Positions 1 through 6,725 of a stretch of 8,381 nt of DNA are shown here, piece by piece. Origin of the DNA: an uncultured Devosia sp. (GTDB lineage: Bacteria; Pseudomonadota; Alphaproteobacteria; Rhizobiales; Devosiaceae); contig CAKTFF010000076.1 of the NCBI GenBank assembly GCA_934553185.1, positions 1 to 8,381 of the forward strand, read 5' to 3'. Positions within the stretch are counted from its first letter, which is position 1. Each line of letters opens with the position of its first letter. A program made the translations under genes and the position numbers. The notes under the pieces were generated by a model that was not told where the DNA came from, made no database searches, and saw only the letters and a list, made by a program, of their open reading frames with translations.

Positions 1-1
1 C

Positions 2-1219
2 AGCTGGACCGACCGGGGCGGCTCGCTGCTCGCCAAGATCGCTGCATCGCGCGCAGCAGACGTTGCGGTGATCATCGACGAGCCGGGTGCGCGTGCAGAG
101 GCGGTTGCGGAACTGGCTGCTGGCCTGCGCCTGCGGCATTATCGCTTCGACAAGTACAAGACGCCCAAGAGCGACGACGCCGCTCCCGCACTCACCGTGA
201 CGCTCCATGTCGCCGATCCCCCGGCCGCAGAGGCGGCAATCGCCGATCGCGGCGCGGTGGTGGACGGAACCCTGTTGGCGCGTGACCTGATCAACGAGCC
301 GGCCAACACGCTGGGTCCCGTCGAGTTTGCCCAACGGGCGGCCGAACTGGCCGATCTTGGCGTCGATGTGGAAATTCTTGAGCCTGAAGCGCTTGAGCAA
401 CTCGGCATGGGCTCCCTGCTGGCGGTTGCCAAGGGTTCCGACCGGCCGGCACGCCTCGTGATCATGCAGTGGCGCGGCGGCGATCCCGATACCGCCCCGC
501 TCGGCTTCGTGGGCAAGGGCGTGGTGTTCGACAGCGGCGGCATCTCCATCAAGCCCGCTGGCTCCATGGAAGACATGAAGGGCGATATGGGCGGCGCGGC
601 GGCCGTCGCCGGGCTGATGCTGGCGCTGGCGACCCGCAAGGCGCCGGTGAATGTGGTGGGGGTCATCGGCCTTGTTGAAAACATGCCTTCGGGCGGCTCG
701 GTGCGCCCCGGCGACATCGTCAAGGCGATGAGTGGCACCACGATCGAGGTGATCAACACCGATGCCGAGGGCCGCCTCGTGCTTGCCGACGCGCTCTGGT
801 ACACGCAGGACCGCTTCAAGCCGCAGTTCATGATCAACCTGGCGACCCTCACCGGCGCCATCATCGTTGCGCTCGGCCACGAGCATGCCGGGCTGTTCTC
901 CAACAATGACGAACTGGCCATCCGCCTGCTCAATGCCGGCCTTGCCGTAGACGAAAAGCTCTGGCGCATGCCGCTCGCGCCCGCCTATGACAAGATGATC
1001 GAGTCCAAGTTCGCCGATATACGCAACTCGGTGGGCCGTCCGGCCGGCTCGATCACCGCTGCTCAGTTCTTGCAGCGCTTCACCAACAACGTGCCCTGGG
1101 CCCACCTCGATATTGCCGGCACTGCCTTTGGCGTCAGCGCCAACGAGATCAACACCTCCTGGGCGCCCGGCTTCGGCGTGGCCCTGCTTGATCGGCTGGT
1201 GCGAGACTATTACGAGTGA
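2..1219 (+). CDS. pepA: Leucyl aminopeptidase (M17 family), 5'-truncated by the window edge
   Basis: Cytosolic two-metal aminopeptidase that removes N-terminal residues from peptides. The reading frame is open from base 2, so the GTG at 68 is an internal valine and not the start; 405 residues are visible. Numbering from that GTG, the M17 active site is complete: K150, D155 in the FDSGG motif, K162, D173, and D232, E234 and R236 in the signature [14 protein letters not shown]. These spacings equal those of E. coli PepA (K270, D275, K282, D293, D352, E354, R356), and the tail length also agrees, so about 95-100 N-terminal residues lie upstream. The last bases overlap the next gene by 4 nt (GTGA). 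E. coli PepA also cleaves Cys-Gly, which matters given the neighbour. The family call is very secure; I infer that the enzyme is intact because all catalytic residues are present. Confidence 0.97.
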   Translation, partial: SWTDRGGSLLAKIAASRAADVAVIIDEPGARAEAVAELAAGLRLRHYRFDKYKTPKSDDAAPALTVTLHVADPPAAEAAIADRGAVVDGTLLARDLINEPANTLGPVEFAQRAAELADLGVDVEILEPEALEQLGMGSLLAVAKGSDRPARLVIMQWRGGDPDTAPLGFVGKGVVFDSGGISIKPAGSMEDMKGDMGGAAAVAGLMLALATRKAPVNVVGVIGLVENMPSGGSVRPGDIVKAMSGTTIEVINTDAEGRLVLADALWYTQDRFKPQFMINLATLTGAIIVALGHEHAGLFSNNDELAIRLLNAGLAVDEKLWRMPLAPAYDKMIESKFADIRNSVGRPAGSITAAQFLQRFTNNVPWAHLDIAGTAFGVSANEINTSWAPGFGVALLDRLVRDYYE

Positions 1220-1572
1220 CCGACCGCGCGCTCTGCCGCCTTGCAACCTATGGAACGCTCTCGCCCGGCGAGAGCAACCATGGCCAGCTCGACGGTTTGA
1301 GGGGCAATTGGAGCGCGGGAAGAGTGCGGGGCCGCCGCTTCATGGTTGAGCATGGCCCGGCTGCGGGTTACCCCGGGCTGGTGCTCCATGGTGCCAGCGA
1401 TTGGGTGCCCGTCATGATCTTCGAGAGCGACGATCTTCCCAGCCATTGGGAACGTCTCGACGCCTTCGAGGGGGAGGGCTATACGCGCACGATCGTTCCG
1501 GTGGAGACTGACGTCGGTTCGCTCCGCGCCTCGATCTTTCTTCTTGCCGGCAACGGCACTCCACTTTTCTAG
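1216..1572 (+). CDS. Gamma-glutamylcyclotransferase-like (AIG2/GGCT fold) protein
   Basis: A 118-residue protein of the small GGCT/AIG2-like fold. Members cleave gamma-glutamyl peptides or gamma-glutamylamines and release 5-oxoproline, though many bacterial members are uncharacterised. The N-terminal substrate-loop motif YGTL is at residues 12-15, followed by a glycine-rich turn. The segment [11 protein letters not shown] at 81-91 matches the family's conserved stretch, with E85 or E87 as the likely catalytic acid. Length is normal for the family. The GTG start overlaps the pepA stop (GTGA), and the first internal methionine is residue 43, inside the fold, so GTG is the only sensible start. 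There is no signal peptide, so it is cytosolic. Coupling to pepA suggests peptide or glutathione turnover. The fold call is good; the substrate is not determined by sequence. Confidence 0.85.
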   Translation: MTDRALCRLATYGTLSPGESNHGQLDGLRGNWSAGRVRGRRFMVEHGPAAGYPGLVLHGASDWVPVMIFESDDLPSHWERLDAFEGEGYTRTIVPVETDVGSLRASIFLLAGNGTPLF

Positions 1573-1585
1573 CGTCCGCGAGCCC

Positions 1586-2032
1586 ATGACCGACGTCCTG
1601 TTCTACCATCTCGAACCGCGCCCGGTTGAGGCCGTGCTGCCGCCCTTGCTGGAAAAGTCACTCGAACGCGGCTGGCGCAGCGTGGTGCAGGTGGGCTCGG
1701 CGGAACGCGCCGAGGCGCTCGATCTGCACCTCTGGACGTGGCGCGACGACAGTTTCCTGCCCCATGGGCTAGCGGGCGAAGACAATGACGCCATGCAGCC
1801 GGTGATCCTCACGACGGGGGAGGACAACCCAAATGGCGCCACAGTGCGGTTTTTCGTGGACGGCGCCGTGCCCCGCTCCACCGAGGGGTATGAGCGCGTG
1901 GTTTACATGTTTTCCGGCCACGATCCCGACGCCGTGGCCGAAGCGCGCCTGGCCTGGCGGGCGCTGCGCGATGGCAATGCCGTGACCTATTGGCAGCAGG
2001 AGCCCGATGGCCGCTGGAACAAGAAGGCATGA
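1586..2032 (+). CDS. holC: DNA polymerase III subunit chi
   Basis: A 148-residue chi subunit of the replicative clamp-loader complex. In E. coli, chi binds psi (HolD) and the C-terminus of single-stranded DNA-binding protein. The sequence has the usual layout: an N-terminal FYHLE strand, LLEKSLERGWR near residues 24-34, LDLHLWTWRDDSFLPHG around 49-65, the DNPNG turn near 85, a YERVVYMFSGHD segment, and a C-terminal YWQQEPDGRWNKKA. Length equals the E. coli protein within a residue or two. The ATG at 1586 was chosen because the protein then starts right at the conserved strand; a frame-open extension back to 1544 would run into the upstream gene. It lies 13 nt after the GGCT-like gene, and its stop overlaps the next start (ATGA). 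HolC following pepA is a common proteobacterial arrangement. Confidence 0.93.
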   Translation: MTDVLFYHLEPRPVEAVLPPLLEKSLERGWRSVVQVGSAERAEALDLHLWTWRDDSFLPHGLAGEDNDAMQPVILTTGEDNPNGATVRFFVDGAVPRSTEGYERVVYMFSGHDPDAVAEARLAWRALRDGNAVTYWQQEPDGRWNKKA

Positions 2033-2646
2033 CACCGGACCTCGCGACGCCCAGCCGGCACAGGCTGCACGAAGACCTCTTCGCCATGCTGATCGGCACG
2101 ATGCTGGTTTCCCTCGGCATCGTTTTTTATGCCGAAGTCACCCTGACCACAGGCAGTTCCGCCGGACTGGCGCTGCTGCTGCAATACGTGACCGGCATCA
2201 GCTTCGGCTGGCTATTCTTCCTTATCAACCTGCCGTTTTATGTTCTGGCCGTGCTGCGCATGGGCTGGCCTTTCGCGATCAAGACCTTTGCCTGTGTGGG
2301 GCTGGTTTCCTTTTTCACCGCCAATATTCCGCTCTGGCTCGACATATCCTCCATCCATCCGCTGTTTGCCGCTCTGGTGGGCGGCGGCATGATGGGGCTG
2401 GGTATTCTGTCGCTGTTCCGCCACAAGGCCAGCGTCGGCGGGATCAATATCCTGGCGCTGTATCTGCAGGAAAACTTCGGGATCCGCGCCGGCTATTTCC
2501 AGCTCGCGGTCGATGCGGTGATCCTGGTGGCCGCCTTCTTTGTTTTGCCTGTCGACCGGGTGATCTATTCGATCCTGGGCGCGCTGGTGCTCAACATGAT
2601 CATCGCCACCAATCACCGTCCCGGCCGCTATGTGGGCTTCAGCTGA
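2029..2646 (+). CDS. YitT family (DUF161-type) integral membrane protein
   Basis: A 205-residue inner-membrane protein with about six hydrophobic segments (roughly residues 17-38, 57-77, 83-104, 110-131, 156-174 and 177-193). Two short glycine-rich segments, TTGSSAGLALLL at 40-51 and KASVGGINILALYL at 133-146, each precede a membrane pair. They look like the internal duplication typical of YitT proteins. The Bacillus-type proteins of about 280 residues carry an extra C-terminal cytosolic domain (DUF2179) that is absent here, so this is the short form. The ATG overlaps the holC stop by 4 nt; AGAAGG lies only 1 nt from it, so initiation probably depends on translational coupling. The family's transport or other role is unestablished, and I do not assign a substrate. 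Confidence 0.88.
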   Translation: MTPDLATPSRHRLHEDLFAMLIGTMLVSLGIVFYAEVTLTTGSSAGLALLLQYVTGISFGWLFFLINLPFYVLAVLRMGWPFAIKTFACVGLVSFFTANIPLWLDISSIHPLFAALVGGGMMGLGILSLFRHKASVGGINILALYLQENFGIRAGYFQLAVDAVILVAAFFVLPVDRVIYSILGALVLNMIIATNHRPGRYVGFS

Positions 2647-2658
2647 ACAGAACCGGGC
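2647..2658. other. Minimal 12-nt convergent junction
   Basis: Only 12 nt separate the stop codons of the YitT gene (+) and the DUF4344 peptidase gene (-). No stem-loop or T-run is visible in it, so each transcript is likely to run into the 3' end of the opposing gene. Confidence 0.6.
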
Positions 2659-3525
2659 TTAATAGAGACTGCTGGTCTCGCGCCCCGCGCCGGAATGGCT
2701 CCCTTCTGGCACCACCGGAACGGCTTCGGGCATGTTGGCGGCGTAAAGGTCCATATAGTCCTGCATCAGCTCGTAGCAGAAAATGACTTCCACCGTTTGC
2801 GGATCGTAATAAGCATTGGCCTCGCCGCAGCGTTGGGCATTGAAGGCAACGGTTTGCTCAAGCGCGTAATTGTTGCGCAACTCATCGGCCACCTGGTCGA
2901 ACACGCCGCTTGATTTGAAGGCATCGGCCGCAGCAGCGAGGGCTCCGCTGGCATCATGATAGGTCACGACGACCTCGGTGCCGCTTTCTTCGCGGTCCGG
3001 GCGTCCGCTCAGGAGGCCCTTGAGCGCCCGATCCACGGTGGAATAATCCCAGAAGCAGCTGTCCTGCCGCTCGTTTTCCATCTCGTATTCGTCGGCAATC
3101 GTGCTGAACGCTTCTTCATCCTTGCCCACCATCAGGCAGACGATCTGATAGGCGCGTTGCTTGTCCAGACTATGCCCTGCCGCATAGTCGCTTTCGTGGC
3201 CGCCGCTGTCATAGGCAATGCCCGACAGTATCCAGCCCTCCGCCGCATCGGCCAGCGCCCGGTCGGCTTCGGCTGTCTGCTTGTTAAGGAGCGTCCAGGT
3301 CGCCATGTTGTCGGCAGCGTCTTCTTCGCGGCCCATGATGGGCAGCTCGAGCTGATCGAACAGCAGATGCGCCACTTCATGATACAGCACGAAGAGGCTG
3401 TTATTGTAAGCGAACCGGCGGAGATCCTGCTGCTGCGTCTTGGAAAGGGTCTGCGCCTCAGCCACAACCGGCAGCGCCAACACCATGGCCAGGGCGACAA
3501 TCAGTCTGAGAGCAGGACGGCGCAT
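2659..3525 (-). CDS. Secreted DUF4344 zinc metallopeptidase-like protein
   Basis: A 288-residue exported protein of the DUF4344 putative metallopeptidase family. Residues 1-24 form a Sec signal peptide: basic MRRPALR, a hydrophobic core, then AEA before Q25. The zinc-binding HEVAH lies at 49-53, and the GREEDAAD segment (66-72, likely ligand E68) gives the usual third-ligand region. Two cysteine pairs, C130/C157 and C233/C250, could form disulfides in the periplasm; the last pair brackets the family's C-terminal CGEANAYYDP-to-CYELM block. The ATG at 3525 is preferred, with GGGAAG 6 nt upstream; an in-frame TTG at 3543 lacks a ribosome site. It lies about 77 nt after the cupin gene on the same strand. 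The substrate is unknown; proteolysis is inferred from the motif. Confidence 0.87.
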   Translation of the reverse strand: MRRPALRLIVALAMVLALPVVAEAQTLSKTQQQDLRRFAYNNSLFVLYHEVAHLLFDQLELPIMGREEDAADNMATWTLLNKQTAEADRALADAAEGWILSGIAYDSGGHESDYAAGHSLDKQRAYQIVCLMVGKDEEAFSTIADEYEMENERQDSCFWDYSTVDRALKGLLSGRPDREESGTEVVVTYHDASGALAAAADAFKSSGVFDQVADELRNNYALEQTVAFNAQRCGEANAYYDPQTVEVIFCYELMQDYMDLYAANMPEAVPVVPEGSHSGAGRETSSLY

Positions 3526-3573
3526 CAGGGACTTCCCGTTCAAACGACCGGGCCAGCAAAGGCGAAGGCTCCC

Positions 3574-3596
3574 GCGCTGTCAACAGCGCTGACAGC
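3574..3596 (-). other. GC-rich hairpin between cupin and peptidase genes
   Basis: Just past the cupin stop codon there is a perfect inverted repeat, GCGCTG at 3574-3579 against CAGCGC at 3584-3589 with a 4-nt loop. A competing stem is possible between GCTGTC (3576-3581) and GACAGC (3591-3596). No T-run follows on the minus strand, so this is not a standard intrinsic terminator. It may slow, partly terminate or protect the 3' end of the upstream message while allowing some readthrough into the peptidase gene. Confidence 0.4.
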
Positions 3597-3602
3597 GGGC
3601 AG

Positions 3603-4034
3603 TTAATCGCGGACGGGTGACCAGCCTTCTTCCGCCAGCTCGAACCCGGAAAAGCGGAAACCCGGCGCGACCGTGCACCCCACCAGCGTCCAGGCGCCGG
3701 TGCTTTCTGCCGACTGCCAAGCGTCGGGCGGCACCACGACCTGCGGCCGCTCGCCGGCCTGGAGATCAGCGCCCAGACGGTGCAGCTCGACGCTGTTTCC
3801 GTCCGAAATCTGGAGATGGAGCGGGGCGCCGGCATAGAAGTGCCAGACCTCGGCCGCATCCACGCGGTGCCAATGCGAGCGATCCCCGGCTTCAAGCAGA
3901 TAATAGATCGCCGTCGACCTGGCGCGTCCATCGACTTTATCGTCATCCTCAAACGTTTGAGCATACCAGCCGCCCTCGGGGTGGCGCTCCAGCCCCAGGG
4001 TAAAGATCACGTCTTTGGCGGCAAGTTTGGTCAT
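3603..4034 (-). CDS. DUF985 cupin-fold protein
   Basis: A 143-residue single-domain cupin of the DUF985 family. It shows the family's marks in order: HPEGG at 18-22, the IYYLL strand at 43-47, SHWHR at 53-57, AEVWHFYAGAPL at 61-72, VVPPDAWQSA at 100-109, and VGCTVAPGFRFSGFEL at 118-133. H54, H56 and E62 are plausible metal or ligand-binding positions. The ATG at 4034 overlaps the stop of the ABC-F gene (ATGA), so it is probably translated by coupling; an upstream in-frame methionine would extend 14 residues into the ABC-F coding region and is less likely. There is no signal peptide. The biochemical function of DUF985 proteins is not established, and I do not propose a reaction. Confidence 0.9.
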   Translation of the reverse strand: MTKLAAKDVIFTLGLERHPEGGWYAQTFEDDDKVDGRARSTAIYYLLEAGDRSHWHRVDAAEVWHFYAGAPLHLQISDGNSVELHRLGADLQAGERPQVVVPPDAWQSAESTGAWTLVGCTVAPGFRFSGFELAEEGWSPVRD

Positions 4035-5905
4035 GCGCGCTCCGCTTGCTCCAGCTCGGCGCTCAGCGCCAGCCACTGCTCTTCGGTGGTTTCGAGATCG
4101 GCGCTGAAGCGCGCCTTGTCCTTGCCCAGGGCAATCAGCCGGTCGGGAGCGCCGTTGTAGACTTTGGGGTCTTCGAGCTGCGCATCGATTTTGCCGATTT
4201 CCACCTTCAAACGGCCCATCTTGGTTTCCGCATCCTTAATGGACGACTTGAGTGGGGCGACCTCGGCGCGGCGCGCGGCGGCCTCCGCCTTGCTGGCCTT
4301 GCGGTCGCCTTTGGACTGGGCTGCGTTGCTGTTTTTGCCTTCCTTGGTGGAGGTGATAGAGCGCTGATAGCTGTCGAGATCCTCGTCCAGCTCGCGGATC
4401 GTGCCGCCTTCGGCGATCCAAAGGGTATCGCAGGTGGCTTCGATGAGGTGGCGATCGTGCGAAATGATCAGCACCGCGCCCTCATAGTCGTTAAGGGCAT
4501 GCACCAGCGCATCGCGCGAATCGATGTCGAGGTGGTTGGTGGGCTCGTCGAGGATCATCATGCCCGGCCCACCAAAGGTAATCAGCCCCATCAGGAGACG
4601 AGCGCGTTCGCCACCTGAAAGGTTCTTGGCCTTGGTGTCCATGCGCGACTTGGTCAGCCCCATCTGCGACAGCCGCGATCGCCGACGCGCTTCGCTGTCG
4701 GTGGGCATCATGTCCACCACATGCTCGAACGGCGTCCATTCGGGCCGGAGCTTATCCATCTGGTGCTGAGCGAAATGAGCGATCTCGAGCTTCTTGCCCT
4801 TGCGCAATTGCCCGCCCATCGGCTCGATGTCCCCGGCCAGGAGCTTGGCAAAGGTAGACTTGCCGTTGCCGTTGACGCCGATCAAGGCAATGCGGTCATC
4901 GGGGTCGATGCGCATGTTGATGTTGCGCAGGATCGTCTTGTCGCCATAGCCCGCCGAAACGCCATCCAGCGTCAGCATGGGCGTTGCCGCTTCCGCCTTG
5001 GGCTGCTGGAAGGTGAAAGGCGCCGCATATTCGTCGAACATGGCCGCAGGCGGCTTGAGCTTTTCGATCATCTTCATGCGCGACTGAGCCTGCTTGGCCT
5101 TGGTAGCCTTGGCACGGAACCGGTCCACGAATTTTTGTAGGTGCGCCACCTGGTCCAGCGCCTTGTCGCGGCTCTTGTTGTTGAGCTCCATCTGCATGCG
5201 GCGCGTGGTTTCGAACGTGTCGTAATTGCCCTTGTAGAAGGTCAGCTTGCGATGCTCGAGATGGATGATCGAGTTGACCGACTTGTTGAGCAGGTCGCGA
5301 TCGTGGCTGATCATGAAAACGGTGTAAGGGTAGGTGGCCAGATACTTTTCCAGCCACAGCGTGCCCTCGAGATCGAGGTAGTTGGTCGGCTCGTCAAGCA
5401 GCAGCAGGTCGGGCTGGGAGAACAAAACGCCCGCGAGCGCCACGCGCATGCGCCAGCCGCCTGACAGTTCACGCGTCGGCGCATTCTGCCGGTCCTGCTC
5501 GAAGCCGAGACCCTTGAGGATGGAGGAGGCGCGCGCCTCGGCCGAATACGCATCGATATCGGCCAGCCGCGTATAGATCTCGCTGATCCGGTCGGGGTCG
5601 CTCGCCGTCTCGGCCTCCGCCATCAGCGCCGTGCGTTCCTTGTCGGCCGCCAGCACCACATCGAGAACGCTCTCTTCGCCAGCTGGCGCTTCCTGCGCCA
5701 CCGCGCCGATCCGCGCCTTCTTGTTGAGCTCCATCGAGCCCGAGTCCGCGCCGATATCACCTTGGATCAGGTGAAACAGCGTCGTTTTGCCGGTGCCGTT
5801 CTTGCCCACGAACCCGGTCTTGGAACCGGTGGGCACCACGACCGAAGCGTCCTCGAACAATTCGCGGCCCTGAATACGATAGGTCAGGTTGGTGATGGTC
5901 AGCAT
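4031..5905 (-). CDS. ABC-F family ATPase, YheS-like
   Basis: A 624-residue cytosolic protein with two tandem ABC ATPase domains and no membrane segments, as in ABC-F proteins that act on ribosomes. Domain 1 has Walker A GKNGTGKT at 34-41, signature LSGGW at 147-151 and Walker B LLLLDEPTNYLD at 167-178. Domain 2 has GVNGNGKST at 343-351, LSGGE at 429-433 and ILDEPTNHLD at 451-460. The interdomain linker (about 235-300) contains FVDRFRAKATKAKQAQSR, typical of the YheS-type subgroup. A charged C-terminal extension (about 530-624) is predicted to form a coiled coil. The ATG at 5905 begins exactly at the conserved first strand; an upstream in-frame extension to 5959 adds 18 unconserved residues. 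No strong ribosome site is visible before it. Its stop overlaps the cupin start. Confidence 0.95.
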   Translation of the reverse strand: MLTITNLTYRIQGRELFEDASVVVPTGSKTGFVGKNGTGKTTLFHLIQGDIGADSGSMELNKKARIGAVAQEAPAGEESVLDVVLAADKERTALMAEAETASDPDRISEIYTRLADIDAYSAEARASSILKGLGFEQDRQNAPTRELSGGWRMRVALAGVLFSQPDLLLLDEPTNYLDLEGTLWLEKYLATYPYTVFMISHDRDLLNKSVNSIIHLEHRKLTFYKGNYDTFETTRRMQMELNNKSRDKALDQVAHLQKFVDRFRAKATKAKQAQSRMKMIEKLKPPAAMFDEYAAPFTFQQPKAEAATPMLTLDGVSAGYGDKTILRNINMRIDPDDRIALIGVNGNGKSTFAKLLAGDIEPMGGQLRKGKKLEIAHFAQHQMDKLRPEWTPFEHVVDMMPTDSEARRRSRLSQMGLTKSRMDTKAKNLSGGERARLLMGLITFGGPGMMILDEPTNHLDIDSRDALVHALNDYEGAVLIISHDRHLIEATCDTLWIAEGGTIRELDEDLDSYQRSITSTKEGKNSNAAQSKGDRKASKAEAAARRAEVAPLKSSIKDAETKMGRLKVEIGKIDAQLEDPKVYNGAPDRLIALGKDKARFSADLETTEEQWLALSAELEQAERA

Positions 5906-5982
5906 GATCGAGCAATCTGGAAAGGGCAGGGCAGGCGACGCAAAGGTAGGGCGTGGCAAGGGCTGCGCAAAGGGTTAGGGGC

Positions 5983-6011
5983 TCGATACGGCGTCAGGCC
6001 GTCCCTTGCAA
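5983..6011 (-). promoter_or_regulatory. Candidate sigma-70 promoter for the ABC-F operon
   Basis: On the minus strand, TTGCAA (6011-6006) is followed after exactly 17 nt by TATCGA (5988-5983), giving a plausible -35/-10 pair about 78 nt upstream of the ABC-F start codon. Matches to consensus are partial (4/6 and 3/6), so this is tentative. The 179-nt gap shared with the divergent secreted-protein gene shows no comparably spaced pair on the plus strand. Confidence 0.3.
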
Positions 6012-6084
6012 CCTCTTGCTGCCGCAGACCTGCCTCTTTGTGGCGTTAGCTGGTGCCTCGTAACAAGAACCAAAGGATGACGAC

Positions 6085-6462
6085 ATGAAGTTTGCCACAA
6101 TCGGTTTTGCCGCCGCCATCGCCCTTTCAACCTCCGGCCTGGCCTTCGCACAGCAGGCCGGTCAGCTTGATGATCTGGACGCCGACCGTATCAGCGACAC
6201 CCAGATCGAGATCGAGTTCGAATTCGACGGCGGCGCTTGTGACGAAGTGGGGACCGCCCAGGTCGGCGACGTGGTCGATGGCACCCTGTCGGTCACCTTT
6301 CCCGTCACCACGACTGGCGAAGTCTGCACCCAGCAGATCGTTGAGATCGAAGTCGAACAAACCGTCGCGGCCGAGCACATCATCTCGCAAGTCGATGTCA
6401 CCGTCACCGGAGCAGACGGCGCTACCGTCGCAACGGGCTCTACGGACGTCGAGAGCGACTAA
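6085..6462 (+). CDS. Small secreted acidic protein of unknown function
   Basis: A 125-residue protein I do not recognise. Residues 1-22 are a clear Sec signal peptide ending AFA before QQ, so the mature protein (about 103 residues) is exported. It is strongly acidic and rich in Val, Thr, Asp and Glu, with alternating hydrophobic stretches (IEIEFEF, IVEIEVEQTV, SQVDVTVTGA) that suggest an all-beta domain. Two cysteines in the mature part, C52 and C81, could form one disulfide. AAGGA lies 7 nt before the ATG, a good ribosome site. The gene is transcribed away from the ABC-F gene and is closed 78 nt downstream by a strong terminator, so it is likely monocistronic. No enzymatic motif is visible. 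Confidence 0.85.
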   Translation: MKFATIGFAAAIALSTSGLAFAQQAGQLDDLDADRISDTQIEIEFEFDGGACDEVGTAQVGDVVDGTLSVTFPVTTTGEVCTQQIVEIEVEQTVAAEHIISQVDVTVTGADGATVATGSTDVESD

Positions 6463-6539
6463 AGGCTGTTCTGGCGTAGGTTTGCCTGTATCGTTTCCGC
6501 CTTGACGTAAACAAAACTGATCTTCATGCCTGGCAGCAT

Positions 6540-6580
6540 GCAACAGCGTCTCCTTGCAGGGGGGGCGCTGTTGCTTTTTT
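6540..6580 (+). terminator. Strong rho-independent terminator
   Basis: A perfect 9-bp stem, GCAACAGCG (6540-6548) with CGCTGTTGC (6566-6574), is followed directly by six T residues (6575-6580). The 17-nt loop can extend the stem by six more pairs, some G-U, leaving a 5-nt loop. It lies 78 nt after the small secreted-protein gene, reads in the plus direction and separates it from the autotransporter gene. There is no T-run on the minus side, so it is one-directional. Confidence 0.9.
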
Positions 6581-6632
6581 GCGGCACCTTCCGCGCGGTT
6601 TTCCTGCCCACCAGAAATCAGCAAAAAGCAGG

Positions 6633-6672
6633 TGAGTAGAAACTTGACTCAACCAGTCAGAATATCTACTCA
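6633..6672. promoter_or_regulatory. 40-bp interrupted dyad overlapping a candidate promoter
   Basis: Outer arms TGAGTAGA (6633-6640) and TCTACTCA (6665-6672) are perfect inverted repeats. Nested within them are TGACT (6645-6649) and AGTCA (6655-6659), sharing nearly the same centre. CTTGAC at 6643-6648, identical to the alphaproteobacterial -35 consensus, lies inside, and 17 nt later CTACTC (6666-6671) is a weak -10 (3 of 6). If used, transcription would begin near 6678 with a leader of about 48 nt. The arrangement suits a dimeric regulator covering the promoter of the autotransporter gene. The dyad is seen directly; promoter and operator roles are inferred. Confidence 0.45.
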
Positions 6673-6679
6673 GCCCATG

Positions 6680-6720
6680 CCGGATAGCGCGTCGTCTCGT
6701 GCGCCGGACTTTTTACGAGA
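6680..6720 (+). promoter_or_regulatory. Possible structured leader masking the autotransporter ribosome site
   Basis: The only Shine-Dalgarno-like sequence before the autotransporter ATG is ACGAGA (6715-6720), 5 nt upstream. It is perfectly complementary to TCTCGT at 6695-6700. That segment also lies in the loop of a possible hairpin formed by CCG plus GCGC (6680-6682, 6687-6690) with GCGC plus CGG (6701-6707). Hairpin and loop pairing could coexist as an H-type pseudoknot, or compete. Short GC-rich pairings arise by chance, so confidence is low. Confidence 0.25.
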
Positions 6721-6725
6721 TCACC

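Noticed and set aside
68..70. GTG as the pepA start codon
   Set aside because: The frame stays open upstream to base 2, and comparison with E. coli PepA shows this position lies about 120 residues into the protein.
139..969. 276-residue open frame antisense to pepA
   Set aside because: It lies wholly opposite a strongly conserved M17 peptidase, is rich in Ser, Arg, Ala and Pro as expected for a GC-rich shadow frame, and shows no recognisable motif.
2007..2786. 259-residue plus-strand frame overlapping the YitT gene and the end of the peptidase gene
   Set aside because: Its His-, Arg- and Gln-rich translation is the out-of-frame reading of the YitT coding sequence, which has clear membrane segments in its own frame.
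4046..5464. Several plus-strand open frames opposite the ABC-F gene
   Set aside because: They are antisense readings of conserved ATPase motifs, with no ribosome sites or recognisable domains.
5988..6002. Small hairpin ACGGC/GCCGT in the divergent intergenic region
   Set aside because: Only five pairs with no T-run, and such stems are expected by chance in GC-rich DNA; not reported as a terminator or operator.
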